A stretch of DNA of 64,000 nucleotides from Heliopora coerulea. Lineage: Eukaryota; Cnidaria; Anthozoa; Scleralcyonacea; Helioporidae. Where the stretch lies: assembly GCA_030142905.1 (NCBI GenBank), contig JASJOG010000315.1, positions 1-64,000 on the forward strand. The letters are read 5' to 3'. Position 1 is the first letter of the stretch; every line of letters starts with the position of its first letter. A program made the translations under genes and the position numbers. This document shows positions 1 to 14,069 of the stretch, piece after piece. The notes below the pieces were generated by a model. That model was not told where the DNA came from. It saw only the letters and a list, made by a program, of their open reading frames with translations, and ran no database searches.

Positions 1-2079
1 GACTTCTCAAACATTCGACGAAGCTACCTCTCTTAAGCCAGTACTGTCGTCGCTGTTAGTTTCACTAATTATCTTATCGCATCGAGATAAAGCGTTTTTG
101 ACGTGTTTGAGAAATTTCAAAAGCTACTCGCCGAATCGACGAAATTCGCTTTGTTTTGTGATATTTCGGTTGAAAAGAACGTATTAGAACGTTTGGGAAA
201 GTTTCTCTCGCCTATTTAGTTTTCCACCAATTCTTACCATACTAACGCATTTTAGGCGTATAAAGCTTAATAGCTCAAATTCTAAACATTGGCAAAATTT
301 CAGAAGTACTGCTCCAATTAATCAACTAACGCTTTTATTCTTTTCTCTGACACGAAAAGACTATTTTATAACAATTTGCGATTTTTGGTAAACATCCAAC
401 AAAGCTACCAAACTGATGCCAGTTGTGTTTCACTGTTAATTTCACTAATCGTCTTCTCTCAACGAGATAAAACGTTTTTCACGTGTTTGAGAAATTATCC
501 CAGCTGCTCGCCGAATCGACGAAATTCGATTTGATTTATGATGTTTGTGTGGAAAAGAACATATTAGAAGTTTAGGAAAGTTTCAAACACCTATCACCTT
601 TTCAACAAATTTTAACCATACTAACAGATTTATTACGCATAAGGCTTAATTGCTAAAATTCTAAACATTGCCATAATTTCTGAAGAACTTTTCCAGTAAA
701 TCAACTAACGCATTATTCTTTTCTCTGATCCGAAAAGACCAATTTATAACAATTTACGACATTTAGTAAAAATCCGATAAAGCTACCCAACTGAAGCCAG
801 AACTGTTTCACTGTTAGTATCACTAATCGTCTTATCTCAACTAGAAAACCGTTTTTCACGCGTTTGAGAAATTTTTAAAGCTACTTGTAAAATCAACGAA
901 ATTCGATTTGTTTTATGATGTTTCTGTGGAAAAGAACATATGATAAGGTTTGGGAAAGTTTCACACACCTATTTAGTTTTCCACCAATTCCAACGATACT
1001 AACAAATTTTATGCGTATAAGGCTTAATAGCTCAAATTCTAAACATTTCCATAATTTCTGAAGTACGGATCCAATCAAAAAATTTAACGCTTTTATTCAC
1101 TTCTCAGATCCGGTAAGACCGTTTTATAACCATTGGTAAGACTTCTCAAACATTCGACGATGCTACCTCTCTTAAGCCAGTACTGTCGTCGCTGTTAGTT
1201 TCACTAATTATCTTATCGCATCGAGATAAAGCGTTTTTGACGTGTTTGAGAAATTTCAAAAGCTACTCGCCGAATCGACGAAATTCGCTTTGTTTTGTGA
1301 TATTTCGGTTGAAAAGAACGTATTAGAACGTTTGGGAAAGTTTCTCTCGCCTATTAAGTTTTCCACCAATTCTTACCATACTAACGCATTTTAGGCGTAT
1401 AAAGCTTAATAGCTCAAATTCTAAACATTGGCAAAATTTCAGAAGTACTGCTCCAATTAATCAACTAACGCTTTTATTCTTTTCTCTGACACGAAAAGAC
1501 TATTTTATAACAATTTGCGATTTTTGGTAAACATCCAACAAAGCTACCAAACTGATGCAAGTTGTGTTTCACTGTTAATTTCACTAGTCGTCTTCTCTCA
1601 ACGAGATAAAACGTTTTTCACGTGTTTGAGAAATTATCCCAGCTGCTCGCCGAATCGACGAAATTCGATTTGATTTATGATGTTTGTGTGGAAAAGAACA
1701 TATTAGAAGTTTAGGAAAGTTTCAAACACCTATCACCTTTTCAACAAATTTTAACCATACTAACAGATTTATTACGCATAAGGCTTAATTGCTAAAATTC
1801 TAAACATTGCCATAATTTCTGAAGAACTTTTCCAGTAAATCAACTAACGCATTATTCTTTTCTCTGATCCGAAAAGACCAATTTATAACAATTTACGACA
1901 TTTAGTAAAAATCCGATAAAGCTACCCAACTGAAGCCAGAACTGTTTCACTGTTAGTATCACTAATCGTCTTATCTCAACTAGAAAACCGTTTTTCACGC
2001 GTTTGAGAAATTTTTAAAGCTACTTGTAAAATCAACGAAATTCGATTTGTTTTATGATGTTTCTGTGGAAAAGAACATA

Positions 2080-2790
2080 TGATGAGGTTTGTTAAAGTTT
2101 CACACACGTAGTTAGTTTTCCACCAATTCCAACGATAGTAACCAATTTTATGCGTATAAGGCTTAATGGCTCAAATTCTAAACATTGCCATATTTTCTTT
2201 AGTGCTCCTCCAATCAATCAACTAACGCTTTTATTCTCTCTTCTGACACGAAAAGACCATTTTATAACAATTTGCGAAATTTGGTAAACATCCGACAAAG
2301 CTTCCAAACTGAAGCCAGTACTGTTTCACTGTTAGTTTCACTTATCGTCTAATATCAACGAGATAAAGCGTTTTTCAGGAGTTTGAGAAATTTTCCCAGC
2401 TGCTCGCCGAATCTACGAAATTCGATTTGATTTATGATTTTTGCGTGGAAAAGAACATATTAGAAAGTTTGGGAAAGTTTCAAACGCCTATCACCTTTTC
2501 AACAAATTTTAAACATACTAACAGATTTATTACGCATAAGGCTTAATTGCTCAAATTCTAAACATTGCCATAATTTCTGAAGTACTTTTCCAGTAAATCA
2601 ACTAACGCTTTTATTCTTTTCTCTGATCCGAAAAGACCAATTTATAACAATTTACGACATTTAGTAAAAATCCGATAAAGCTACCCAACTGAAGCCAGAA
2701 CTGTTTCACTGTTAGTATCACTAATCGTCTTATCTCAACTAGAAAACCGTTTTTCACGCGTTTGAGAAATTTTTAAAGCTACTTGTAAAA
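2080..2790 (+). repeat. Rare satellite variant block, left copy
   Basis: About two monomers here carry unusual variants, such as GTTAAAGTTTCACACACG and CCTCCAATCAATCAACTAACG with TATTCTCTCTTCTG. They expand one HOR unit from 3 to 5 monomers (1140-3038). The same block is seen only once more in the window, at about 21,480-22,190. Confidence 0.7.
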
Positions 2791-5700
2791 TCAACGAAAT
2801 TCGATTTGTTTTATGATGTTTCTGTGGAAAAGAACATATGATGAGGTTTGGGAAAGTTTCACACACCTATTTAGTTTTCCACCAATTCCAAAGATACTAA
2901 CAAATTTTATGCGTATAAGGCTTAATAGCTCAAATTCTAAACATTTCCATAATTTCTGAAGTACGGATCCAATCAAAAAATTTAACGCTTTTATTCACTT
3001 CTCAGATCCGGTAAGACCGTTTTATAACCATTGGTAAGACTTCTCAAACATTCGACGAAGCTACCTCTCTTAAGCCAGTACTGTCGTCGCTGTTAGTTTC
3101 ACTAATTATCTTATCGCATCGAGATAAAGCGTTTTTGACGTGTTTGAGAAATTTCAAAAGCTACTCGCCGAATCGACGAAATTCGCTTTGTTTTGTGATA
3201 TTTCGGTTGAAAAGAACGTATTAGAACGTTTGGGAAAGTTTCTCTCGCCTATTTAGTTTTCCACCAATTCTTACCATACTAACGCATTTTAGGCGTATAA
3301 AGCTTAATAGCTCAAATTCTAAACATTGGCAAAATTTCAGAAGTACTGCTCCAATTAATCAACTAACGCTTTTATTCTTTTCTCTGACACGAAAAGACTA
3401 TTTTATAACAATTTGCGATTTTTGGTAAACATCCAACAAAGCTACCAAACTGATGCCAGTTGTGTTTCACTGTTAATTTCACTAATCGTCTTCTCTCAAC
3501 GAGATAAAACGTTTTTCACGTGTTTGAGAAATTATCCCAGCTGCCCTACGAATCGACGAAATTCGATTTGATTTATGATGTTTGTGTGGAAAAGAACATA
3601 TTAGAAGTTTTGGGAAAGTTTCAAACACCTATCACCTTTTCAACAAATTTTAACCATACTAACAGATTTATTACGCATAAGGCTTAATTGCTCAAATTCT
3701 AAACATTGCCATAATTTCTGAAGTACTTTTCCAGTAAATCAACTAACGCTTTTATTCTTTTCTCTGATCCGAAAAGACCAATTTATAACAATTTACGACA
3801 TTTAGTAAAAATCCGATAAAGCTACCCAACTGAAGCCAGAACTGTTTCACTGTTAGTATCACTAATCGTCTTATCTCAACTAGAAAACCGTTTTTCACGC
3901 GTTTGAGAAATTTTTAAAGCTACTTGTAAAATCAACGAAATTCGATTTGTTTTATGATGTTTGGGTGGAAAAGAACATATGATGAGGTTTGGGAAAGTTT
4001 CACACACCTATTTAGTTTTCCACCAATTCCAACGATACTAACAAATTTTATGCGTATAAGGCTTAATAGCTCAAATTCTAAACATTTCCATAATTTCTGA
4101 AGTACGGATCCAATCAAAAAATTTAACGCTTTTATTCACTTCTCAAATCCTGTATGACCGTTTTATAACCATTGGTAAGACTTCTCAAACATTCGACGAA
4201 GCTACCTCTCTTAAGCCAGTACTGTCGTCGCTGTTAGTTTCACTAATTATCTTATCGCATCGAGATAAAGCGTTTTTGACGTGTTTGAGAAATTTCAAAA
4301 GCTACTCGCCGAATCGACGAAATTCGCTTTGTTTTGTGATATTTCGGTTGAAAAGAACGTATTAGAACGTTTGGGAAAGTTTCTCTCGCCTATTTAGTTT
4401 TCCACCAATTCTTACCATACTAACGCATTTTAGGCGTATAAAGCTTAATAGCTCAAATTCTAAACATTGGCAAAATTTCAGAAGTACTGCTCCAATTAAT
4501 CAACTAACGCTTTTATTCTTTTCTCTGACACGAAAAGACTATTTTATAACAATTTGCGATTTTTGGTAAATATCCAACAAAGCTACCAAACTGATGCCAG
4601 TTGTGTTTCACTGTTAATTTCACTAATCGTCTTCTCTCAACGAGATAAAACGTTTTTCCCGTGTTTGAGAAATTATCCCAGCTGCTCGCCGAATCGACGA
4701 AATTCGATTTGATTTATGATGTTTGTGTGGAAAAGAACATATTAGAAGTTTTGGGAAAGTTTCAAACACCTATCACCTTTTCAACAAATTTTAACCATAC
4801 TAACAGATTTATTACGCATAAGGCTTAATTGCTAAAATTCTAAACATTGCCATAATTTCTAAAGAACTTTTCCAGTAAATCAACTAACGCTTTTATTCTT
4901 TTCTCTGATCCGAAAAGACCAATTTATAACAATTTACGACATTTAGTAAAACTCCGATAAAGCTACCCAACTGAAGCCAGAACTGTTTCACTGTTAGTAT
5001 CACTAATCGTCTTATCTCAACTAGAAAATCGTTTTTCACGCGTTTGAGAAATTTTTAAAGCTACTTGTAAAATCAACGAAATTCGATTTGTTTTATGATG
5101 TTTCTGTGGAAAAGAACATATGATGAGGTTAGGGAAAGTTTCACACACCTATTTAGTTTTCCACCAATTCCAACGATACTAACAAATTTTATGCGTATAA
5201 GGCTTAATAGCTCAAATTCTAAACATTTCCATAATTTCTGAAGTACGGATCCAATCAAAAAATTTAACGCTTTTATTCACTTCTCAGATCCGGTAAGACC
5301 GTTTTATAACCATTGGTAAGACTTCTCAAACATTCGACGAAGCTACCTCTCTTAAGCCAGTACTGTCGTCGCTGTTAGTTTCACTAATTATCTTATCGCA
5401 TCGAGATAAAGCGTTTTTGACGTGTTTGAGAAATTTCAAAAGCTACTCGCCGAATCGACGAAATTCGCTTTGTTTTGTGATATTTCGGTTGAAAAGAACG
5501 TATTAGAACGTTTGAGAAAGTTTCTCTCGCCTATTTAGTTTTCCACCAATTCTTACCATACTAACGCATTTTAGGCGTTTAAAGCTTAATAGCTCAAATT
5601 CTAAACATTGGCAAAATTTCAGAAGTACTGCTCCAATTAATCAACTAACGCTTTTATTCTTTTCTCTGACACGAAAAGACTATTTTATAACAATTTGCGA

Positions 5701-6459
5701 TTTTTGGTAAACATCCAACAAAGCTACCAAACTGATGCCAGTTGTGTTTCACTGTTAATTTCACTAATCGTCTTCTCTCAACGAGATAAAACGTTTTTCC
5801 CGTGTTTGAGAAATTATCCCAGCTGCTCACCGAATCGACGAAATTCGATTTGATTTATGATGTTTGTGTGGAAAAGAACATATTAGAAGTTTTGGGAAAG
5901 TTTCACACACCTATTTAGTTCTCCACGAATTCCAACTATACTAACGCATTTTAGGCGTATAAGGTTAATGGCTCAAATTCTAAACATTGCCATAATTTCT
6001 GAAGTACTTTTCCAGTAAATCAACTAACGCTTTTATTCTTTTCTCTGATCCGAAAAGACCAATTTATAACAATTTACGACATTTAGTAAAAATCCGATAA
6101 AGCTACCCATATGAAGCCAGAACTGTTTCACTCTTAGTATCACTAATCGTCTTATCTCAACTAGAAAACCGTTTTTCACGCGTTTTAGAAATTTTTAAAG
6201 CTACTTGTAAAATCAACGAAATTCGATTTGTTTTATGATGTTTGGGTGGAAAAGAACATATGATGAGGTTTGGGAAAGTTTCACACACCTATTTAGTTTT
6301 CCACCAATTCCAACGATACTAACAAATTTTATGCGTATAAGGCTTAATAGCTCAAATTCTAAACATTTCCATAATTTCTGAAGTACGGATCCAATCAAAA
6401 AATTTAACGCTTTTATTCACTTCTCAGATCCGGTAAGACCGTTTTATAACCATTGGTAA

Positions 6460-9400
6460 GACTTCTCAAACATTCGACGAAGCTACCTCTCTTAAGCCAG
6501 TACTGTCGTCGCTGTTAGTTTCACTAATTATCTTATCGCATCGAGATAAAGCGTTTTTGACGTGTTTGAGAAATTTCAAAAGCTACTCGCCGAATCGACG
6601 AAATTCGCTTTGTTTTGTGATATTTCGGTTGAAAAGAACGTATTAGAACGTTTGGGAAAGTTTCTCTCGCCTATTTAGTTTTCCACCAATTCTTACCATA
6701 CTAACGCATTTTAGGCGTATAAAGCTTAATAGCTCAAATTCTAAACATTGGCAAAATTTCAGAAGTACTGCTCCAATTAATCAACTAACGCTTTTATTCT
6801 TTTCTCTGACACGAAAAGACTATTTTATAACAATTTGCGATTTTTGGTAAACATCCAACAAAGCTACCAAACTGATGCCAGTTGTGTTTCACTGTTAATT
6901 TCACTAATCGTATTCTCTCAACGAGATAAAACGTTTTTCACGTGTTTGAGAAATTATCCCAGCTGCCCTACGAATCGACGAAATTCGATTTGATTTATGA
7001 TGTTTGTGTGGAAAAGAACATATTAGAAGTTTTGGGAAAGTTTCAAACACCTATCACCTTTCCAACAAATTTTAACCATACTAACAGATTTATTACGCAT
7101 AAGGCTTAATTGCTCAAATTCTAAACATTGCCATAATTTCTTAAGTACTGCCCCAATCAAAAAATTTAACGCTTTTATTCACTTCTCAGATCCGGTAAGA
7201 CCGTTTTATAACCATTGGTAAGACTTCTCAAACATTCGACGAAGCTACCTCTCTTAAGCCAGTACTGTCGTCGCTGTTAGTTTCACTAATTATCTTATCG
7301 CATCGAGATAAAGCGTTTTTGACGTGTTTGAGAAATTTCAAAAGCTACTCGCCGAATCGACGAAATTCGCTTTGTTTTGTGATATTTCGGTTGAAAAGAA
7401 CGTATTAGAACGTTTGAGAAAGTTTCTCTCGCCTATTTAGTTTTCCACCAATTCTTACCATACTAACGCATTTTAGGCGTATAAAGCTTAATAGCTCAAA
7501 TTCTAAACATTGGCAAAATTTCAGAAGTACTGCTCCAATTAATCAACTAACGCTTTTATTCTTTTCTCTGACACGAAAAGACTATTTTATAACAATTTGC
7601 GATTTTTGGTAAACATCCAACAAAGCTACCAAACTGATGCCAGTTGTGTTTCACTGTTAATTTCACTAATCGTCTTCTCTCAACGAGATAAAACGTTTTT
7701 CCCGTGTTTGAGAAATTATCCCAGCTGCTCACCGAATCGACGAAATTCGATTTGATTTATGATGTTTGTGTGGAAAAGAACATATTAGAAGTTTTGGGAA
7801 AGTTTCACACACCTATTTAGTTCTCCACGAATTCCAACTATACTAACGCATTTTAGGCGTATAAGGTTAATGGCTCAAATTCTAAACATTGCCATAATTT
7901 CTGAAGTACTTTTCCAGTAAATCAACTAACGCTTTTATTCTTTTCTCTGATCCGAAAAGACCAATTTATAACAATTTACGACATTTAGTAAAAATCCGAT
8001 AAAGCTACCCATATGAAGCCAGAACTGTTTCACTCTTAGTATCACTAATCGTCTTATCTCAACTAGAAAACCGTTTTTCACGCGTTTTAGAAATTTTTAA
8101 AGCTACTTGTAAAATCAACGAAATTCGATTTGTTTTATGATGTTTGGGTGGAAAAGAACATATGATGAGGTTTGGGAAAGTTTCACACACCTATTTAGTT
8201 TTCCACCAATTCCAACGATACTAACAAATTTTATGCGTATAAGGCTTAATAGCTCAAATTCTAAACATTTCCATAATTTCTGAAGTACGGATCCAATCAA
8301 AAAATTTAACGCTTTTATTCACTTCTCAGATCCGGTAAGACCGTTTTATAACCATTGGTAAGACTTCTCAAACATTCGACGAAGCTACCTCTCTTAAGCC
8401 AGTACTGTCGTCGCTGTTAGTTTCACTAATTATCTTATCGCATCGAGATAAAGCGTTTTTGACGTGTTTGAGAAATTTCAAAAGCTACTCGCCGAATCGA
8501 CGAAATTCGCTTTGTTTTGTGATATTTCGGTTGAAAAGAACGTATTAGAACGTTTGGGAAAGTTTCTCTCGCCTATTTAGTTTTCCACCAATTCTTACCA
8601 TACTAACGCATTTTAGGCGTATAAAGCTTAATAGCTCAAATTCTAAACATTGGCAAAATTTCAGAAGTACTGCTCCAATTAATCAACTAACGCTTTTATT
8701 CTTTTCTCTGACACGAAAAGACTATTTTATAACAATTTGCGATTTTTGGTAAACATCCAACAAAGCTACCAAACTGATGCCAGTTGTGTTTCACTGTTAA
8801 TTTCACTAATCGTATTCTCTCAACGAGATAAAACGTTTTTCACGTGTTTGAGAAATTATCCCAGCTGCCCTACGAATCGACGAAATTCGATTTGATTTAT
8901 GATGTTTGTGTGGAAAAGAACATATTAGAAGTTTTGGGAAAGTTTCAAACACCTATCACCTTTTCAACAAATTTTAACCATACTAACAGATTTATTACGC
9001 ATAAGGCTTAATTGCTCAAATTCTAAACATTGCCATAATTTCTTAAGTACTGCCCCAATCAAAAAATTTAACGCTTTTATTCACTTCTCAGATCCGGTAA
9101 GACCGTTTTATAACCATTGGTAAGACTTCTCAAACATTCGACGAAGCTACCTCTCTTAAGCCAGTACTGTCGTCGCTGTTAGTTTCACTAATTATCTTAT
9201 CGCATCGAGATAAAGCGTTTTTGACGTGTTTGAGAAATTTCAAAAGCTACTCGCCGAATCGACGAAATTCGCTTTGTTTTGTGATATTTCGGTTGAAAAG
9301 AACGTATTAGAACGTTTGGGAAAGTTTCTCTCGCCTATTTAGTTTTCCACCAATTCTTACCATACTAACGCATTTTAGGCGTATAAAGCTTAATAGCTCA

Positions 9401-12400
9401 AATTCTAAACATTGGCAAAATTTCAGAAGTACTGCTCCAATTAATCAACTAACGCTTTTATTCTTTTCTCTGACACGAAAAGACTATTTTATAACAATTT
9501 GCGATTTTTGGTAAACATCCAACAAAGCTACCAAACTGATGCCAGTTGTGTTTCACTGTTAATTTCACTAATCGTCTTCTCTCAACGAGATAAAACGTTT
9601 TTCCCGTGTTTGAGAAATTATCCCAGCTGCTCACCGAATCGACGAAATTCGATTTGATTTATGATGTTTGTGTGGAAAAGAACATATTAGAAGTTTTGGG
9701 AAAGTTTCACACACCTATTTAGTTCTCCACGAATTCCAACTATACTAACGCATTTTAGGCGTATAAGGTTAATGGCTCAAATTCTAAACATTGCCATAAT
9801 TTCTGAAGTACTTTTCCAGTAAATCAACTAACGCTTTTATTCTTTTCTCTGATCCGAAAAGACCAATTTATAACAATTTACGACATTTAGTAAAAATCCG
9901 ATAAAGCTACCCATATGAAGCCAGAACTGTTTCACTCTTAGTATCACTAATCGTCTTATCTCAACTAGAAAACCGTTTTTCACGCGTTTTAGAAATTTTT
10001 AAAGCTACTTGTAAAATCAACGAAATTCGATTTGTTTTATGATGTTTGGGTGGAAAAGAACATATGATGAGGTTTGGGAAAGTTTCACACACCTATTTAG
10101 TTTTCCACCAATTCCAACGATACTAACAAATTTTATGCGTATAAGGCTTAATAGCTCAAATTCTAAACATTTCCATAATTTCTGAAGTACGGATCCAATC
10201 AAAAAATTTAACGCTTTTATTCACTTCTCAGATCCGGTAAGACCGTTTTATAACCATTGGTAAGACTTCTCAAACATTCGACGAAGCTACCTCTCTTAAG
10301 CCAGTACTGTCGTCGCTGTTAGTTTCACTAATTATCTTATCGCATCGAGATAAAGCGTTTTTGACGTGTTTGAGAAATTTCAAAAGCTACTCGCCGAATC
10401 GACGAAATTCGCTTTGTTTTGTGATATTTCGGTTGAAAAGAACGTATTAGAACGTTTGGGAAAGTTTCTCTCGCCTATTTAGTTTTCCACCAATTCTTAC
10501 CATACTAACGCATTTTAGGCGTATAAAGCTTAATAGCTCAAATTCTAAACATTGGCAAAATTTCAGAAGTACTGCTCCAATTAATCAACTAACGCTTTTA
10601 TTCTTTTCTCTGACACGAAAAGACTATTTTATAACAATTTGCGATTTTTGGTAAACATCCAACAAAGCTACCAAACTGATGCCAGTTGTGTTTCACTGTT
10701 AATTTCACTAATCGTATTCTCTCAACGAGATAAAACGTTTTTCACGTGTTTGAGAAATTATCCCAGCTGCCCTACGAATCGACGAAATTCGATTTGATTT
10801 ATGATGTTTGTGTGGAAAAGAACATATTAGAAGTTTTGGGAAAGTTTCAAACACCTATCACCTTTTCAACAAATTTTAACCATACTAACAGATTTATTAC
10901 GCATAAGGCTTAATTGCTCAAATTCTAAACATTGCCATAATTTCTTAAGTACTGCCCCAATCAAAAAATTTAACGCTTTTATTCACTTCTCAGATCCGGT
11001 AAGACCGTTTTATAACCATTGGTAAGACTTCTCAAACATTCGACGAAGCTACCTCTCTTAAGCCAGTACTGTCGTCGCTGTTAGTTTCACTAATTATCTT
11101 ATCGCATCGAGATAAAGCGTTTTTGACGTGTTTGAGAAATTTCAAAAGCTACTCGCCGAATCGACGAAATTCGCTTTGTTTTGTGATATTTCGGTTGAAA
11201 AGAACGTATTAGAACGTTTGGGAAAGTTTCTCTCGCCTATTTAGTTTTCCACCAATTCTTACCATACTAACGCATTTTAGGCGTATAAAGCTTAATAGCT
11301 CAAATTCTAAACATTGGCAAAATTTCAGAAGTACTGCTCCAATTAATCAACTAACGCTTTTATTCTTTTCTCTGACACGAAAAGACTATTTTATAACAAT
11401 TTGCGATTTTTGGTAAACATCCAACAAAGCTACCAAACTGATGCCAGTTGTGTTTCACTGTTAATTTCACTAATCGTCTTCTCTCAACGAGATAAAACGT
11501 TTTTCCCGTGTTTGAGAAATTATCCCAGCTGCTCACCGAATCGACGAAATTCGATTTGATTTATGATGTTTGTGTGGAAAAGAACATATTAGAAGTTTTG
11601 GGAAAGTTTCAAACACCTATCACCTTTTCAACAAATTTTAACCATACTAACAGATTTATTACGCATAAGGCTTAATTGCTCAAATTCTAAACATTGCCAT
11701 AATTTCTAAAGAACTTTTCCAGTAAATCAACTAACGCTTTTATTCTTTTCTCTGATCCGAAAAGACCAATTTATAACAATTTACGACATTTAGTAAAAAT
11801 CCGATAAAGCTACCCAACTGAAGCCAGAACTGTTTCACTGTTAGTATCACTAATCGTCTTATCTCAACTAGAAAACCGTTTTTCACGCGTTTGAGAAATT
11901 TTTAAAGCTACTTGTAAAATCAACGAAATTCGATTTGTTTTATGATGTTTCTGTGGAAAAGAACATATGATGAGGTTTGGGAAAGTTTCACACACCTATT
12001 TAGTTTTCCACCAATTCCAACGATACTAACAAATTTTATGCGTATAAGGCTTAATAGCTCAAATTCTAAACATTTCCATAATTTCTGAAGTACGGATCCA
12101 ATCAAAAAATTTAACGCTTTTATTCACTTCTCAGATCCGGTAAGACCGTTTTATAACCATTGGTAAGACTTCTCAAACATTCGACGAAGCTACCTCTCTT
12201 AAGCCAGTACTGTCGTCGCTGTTAGTTTCACTAATTATCTTATCGCATCGAGATAAAGCGTTTTTGACGTGTTTGAGAAATTTCAAAAGCTACTCGCCGA
12301 ATCGACGAAATTCGCTTTGTTTTGTGATATTTCGGTTGAAAAGAACGTATTAGAACGTTTGGGAAAGTTTCTCTCGCCTATTTAGTTTTCCACCAATTCT

Positions 12401-14069
12401 TACCATACTAACGCATTTTAGGCGTATAAAGCTTAATAGCTCAAATTCTAAACATTGGCAAAATTTCAGAAGTACTGCTCCAATTAATCAACTAACGCTT
12501 TTATTCTTTTCTCTGACACGAAAAGACTATTTTATAACAATTTGCGATTTTTGGTAAACATCCAACAAAGCTACCAAACTGATGCCAGTTGTGTTTCACT
12601 GTTAATTTCACTAATCGTATTCTCTCAACGAGATAAAACGTTTTTCACGTGTTTGAGAAATTATCCCAGCTGCCCTACGAATCGACGAAATTCGATTTGA
12701 TTTATGATGTTTGTGTGGAAAAGAACATATTAGAAGTTTTGGGAAAGTTTCAAACACCTATCACCTTTTCAACAAATTTTAACCATACTAACAGATTTAT
12801 TACGCATAAGGCTTAATTGCTCAAATTCTAAACATTGCCATAATTTCTGAAGTACGGATCCAATCAAAAAATTTAACGCTTTTATTCACTTCTCAGATCC
12901 GGTAAGACCGTTTTATAACCATTGGTAAGACTTCTCAAACATTCGACGAAGCTACCTCTCTTAAGCCAGTACTGTCGTCGCTGTTAGTTTCACTAATTAT
13001 CTTATCGCATCGAGATAAAGCGTTTTTGACGTGTTTGAGAAATTTCAAAAGCTACTCGCCGAATCGACGAAATTCGCTTTGTTTTGTGATATTTCGGTTG
13101 AAAAGAACGTATTAGAACGTTTGGGAAAGTTTCTCTCGCCTATTTAGTTTTCCACCAATTCTTACCATACTAACGCATTTTAGGCGTATAAAGCTTAATA
13201 GCTCAAATTCTAAACATTGGCAAAATTTCAGAAGTACTGCTCCAATTAATCAACTAACGCTTTTATTCTTTTCTCTGACACGAAAAGACTATTTTATAAC
13301 AATTTGCGATTTTTGGTAAACATCCAACAAAGCTACCAAACTGATGCCAGTTGTGTTTCACTGTTAATTTCACTAATCGTCTTCTCTCAACGAGATAAAA
13401 CGTTTTTCACGTGTTTGAGAAATTATCCCAGCTGCCCTACGAATCGACGAAATTCGATTTGATTTATGATGTTTGTGTGGAAAAGAACATATTAGAAGTT
13501 TTGGGAAAGTTTCAAACACCTATCACCTTTTCAACAAATTTTAACCATACTAACAGATTTATTACGCATAAGGCTTAATTGCTCAAATTCTAAACATTGC
13601 CATAATTTCTAAAGAACTTTTCCAGTAAATCAACTAACGCTTTTATTCTTTTCTCTGATCCGAAAAGACCAATTTATAACAATTTACGACATTTAGTAAA
13701 AATCCGATAAAGCTACCCAACTGAAGCCAGAACTGTTTCACTGTTAGTATCACTAATCGTCTTATCTCAACTAGAAAACCGTTTTTCACGCGTTTGAGAA
13801 ATTTTTAAAGCTACTTGTAAAATCAACGAAATTCGATTTGTTTTATGATGTTTCTGTGGAAAAGAACATATGATGAGGTTTGGGAAAGTTTCACACACCT
13901 ATTTAGTTTTCCACCAATTCCAACGATACTAACAAATTTTATGCGTATAAGGCTTAATAGCTCAAATTCTAAACATTTCCATAATTTCTGAAGTACGGAT
14001 CCAATCAAAAAATTTAACGCTTTTATTCACTTCTCAGATCCGGTAAGACCGTTTTATAACCATTGGTAA
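6460..14069 (+). repeat. Four 1,902-bp super-units (2+3 monomers)
   Basis: Within the HOR array the marker monomer spacing alternates strictly: 762, 1140, 762, 1140, 762, 1141, 762, 1141 bp. Each 2-mer plus 3-mer makes a unit of about 1,902 bp, repeated four times. The 2-mer arises where a junction monomer ending TTAAGTACTGCCCC (or its GAAGTACGGATCC variant in the last unit) runs directly into the TCAAAAAATTTAACGC segment. To both sides (3038-6460 and 14070-17493) the array is simple 3-mers of 1,141 bp. Confidence 0.9.
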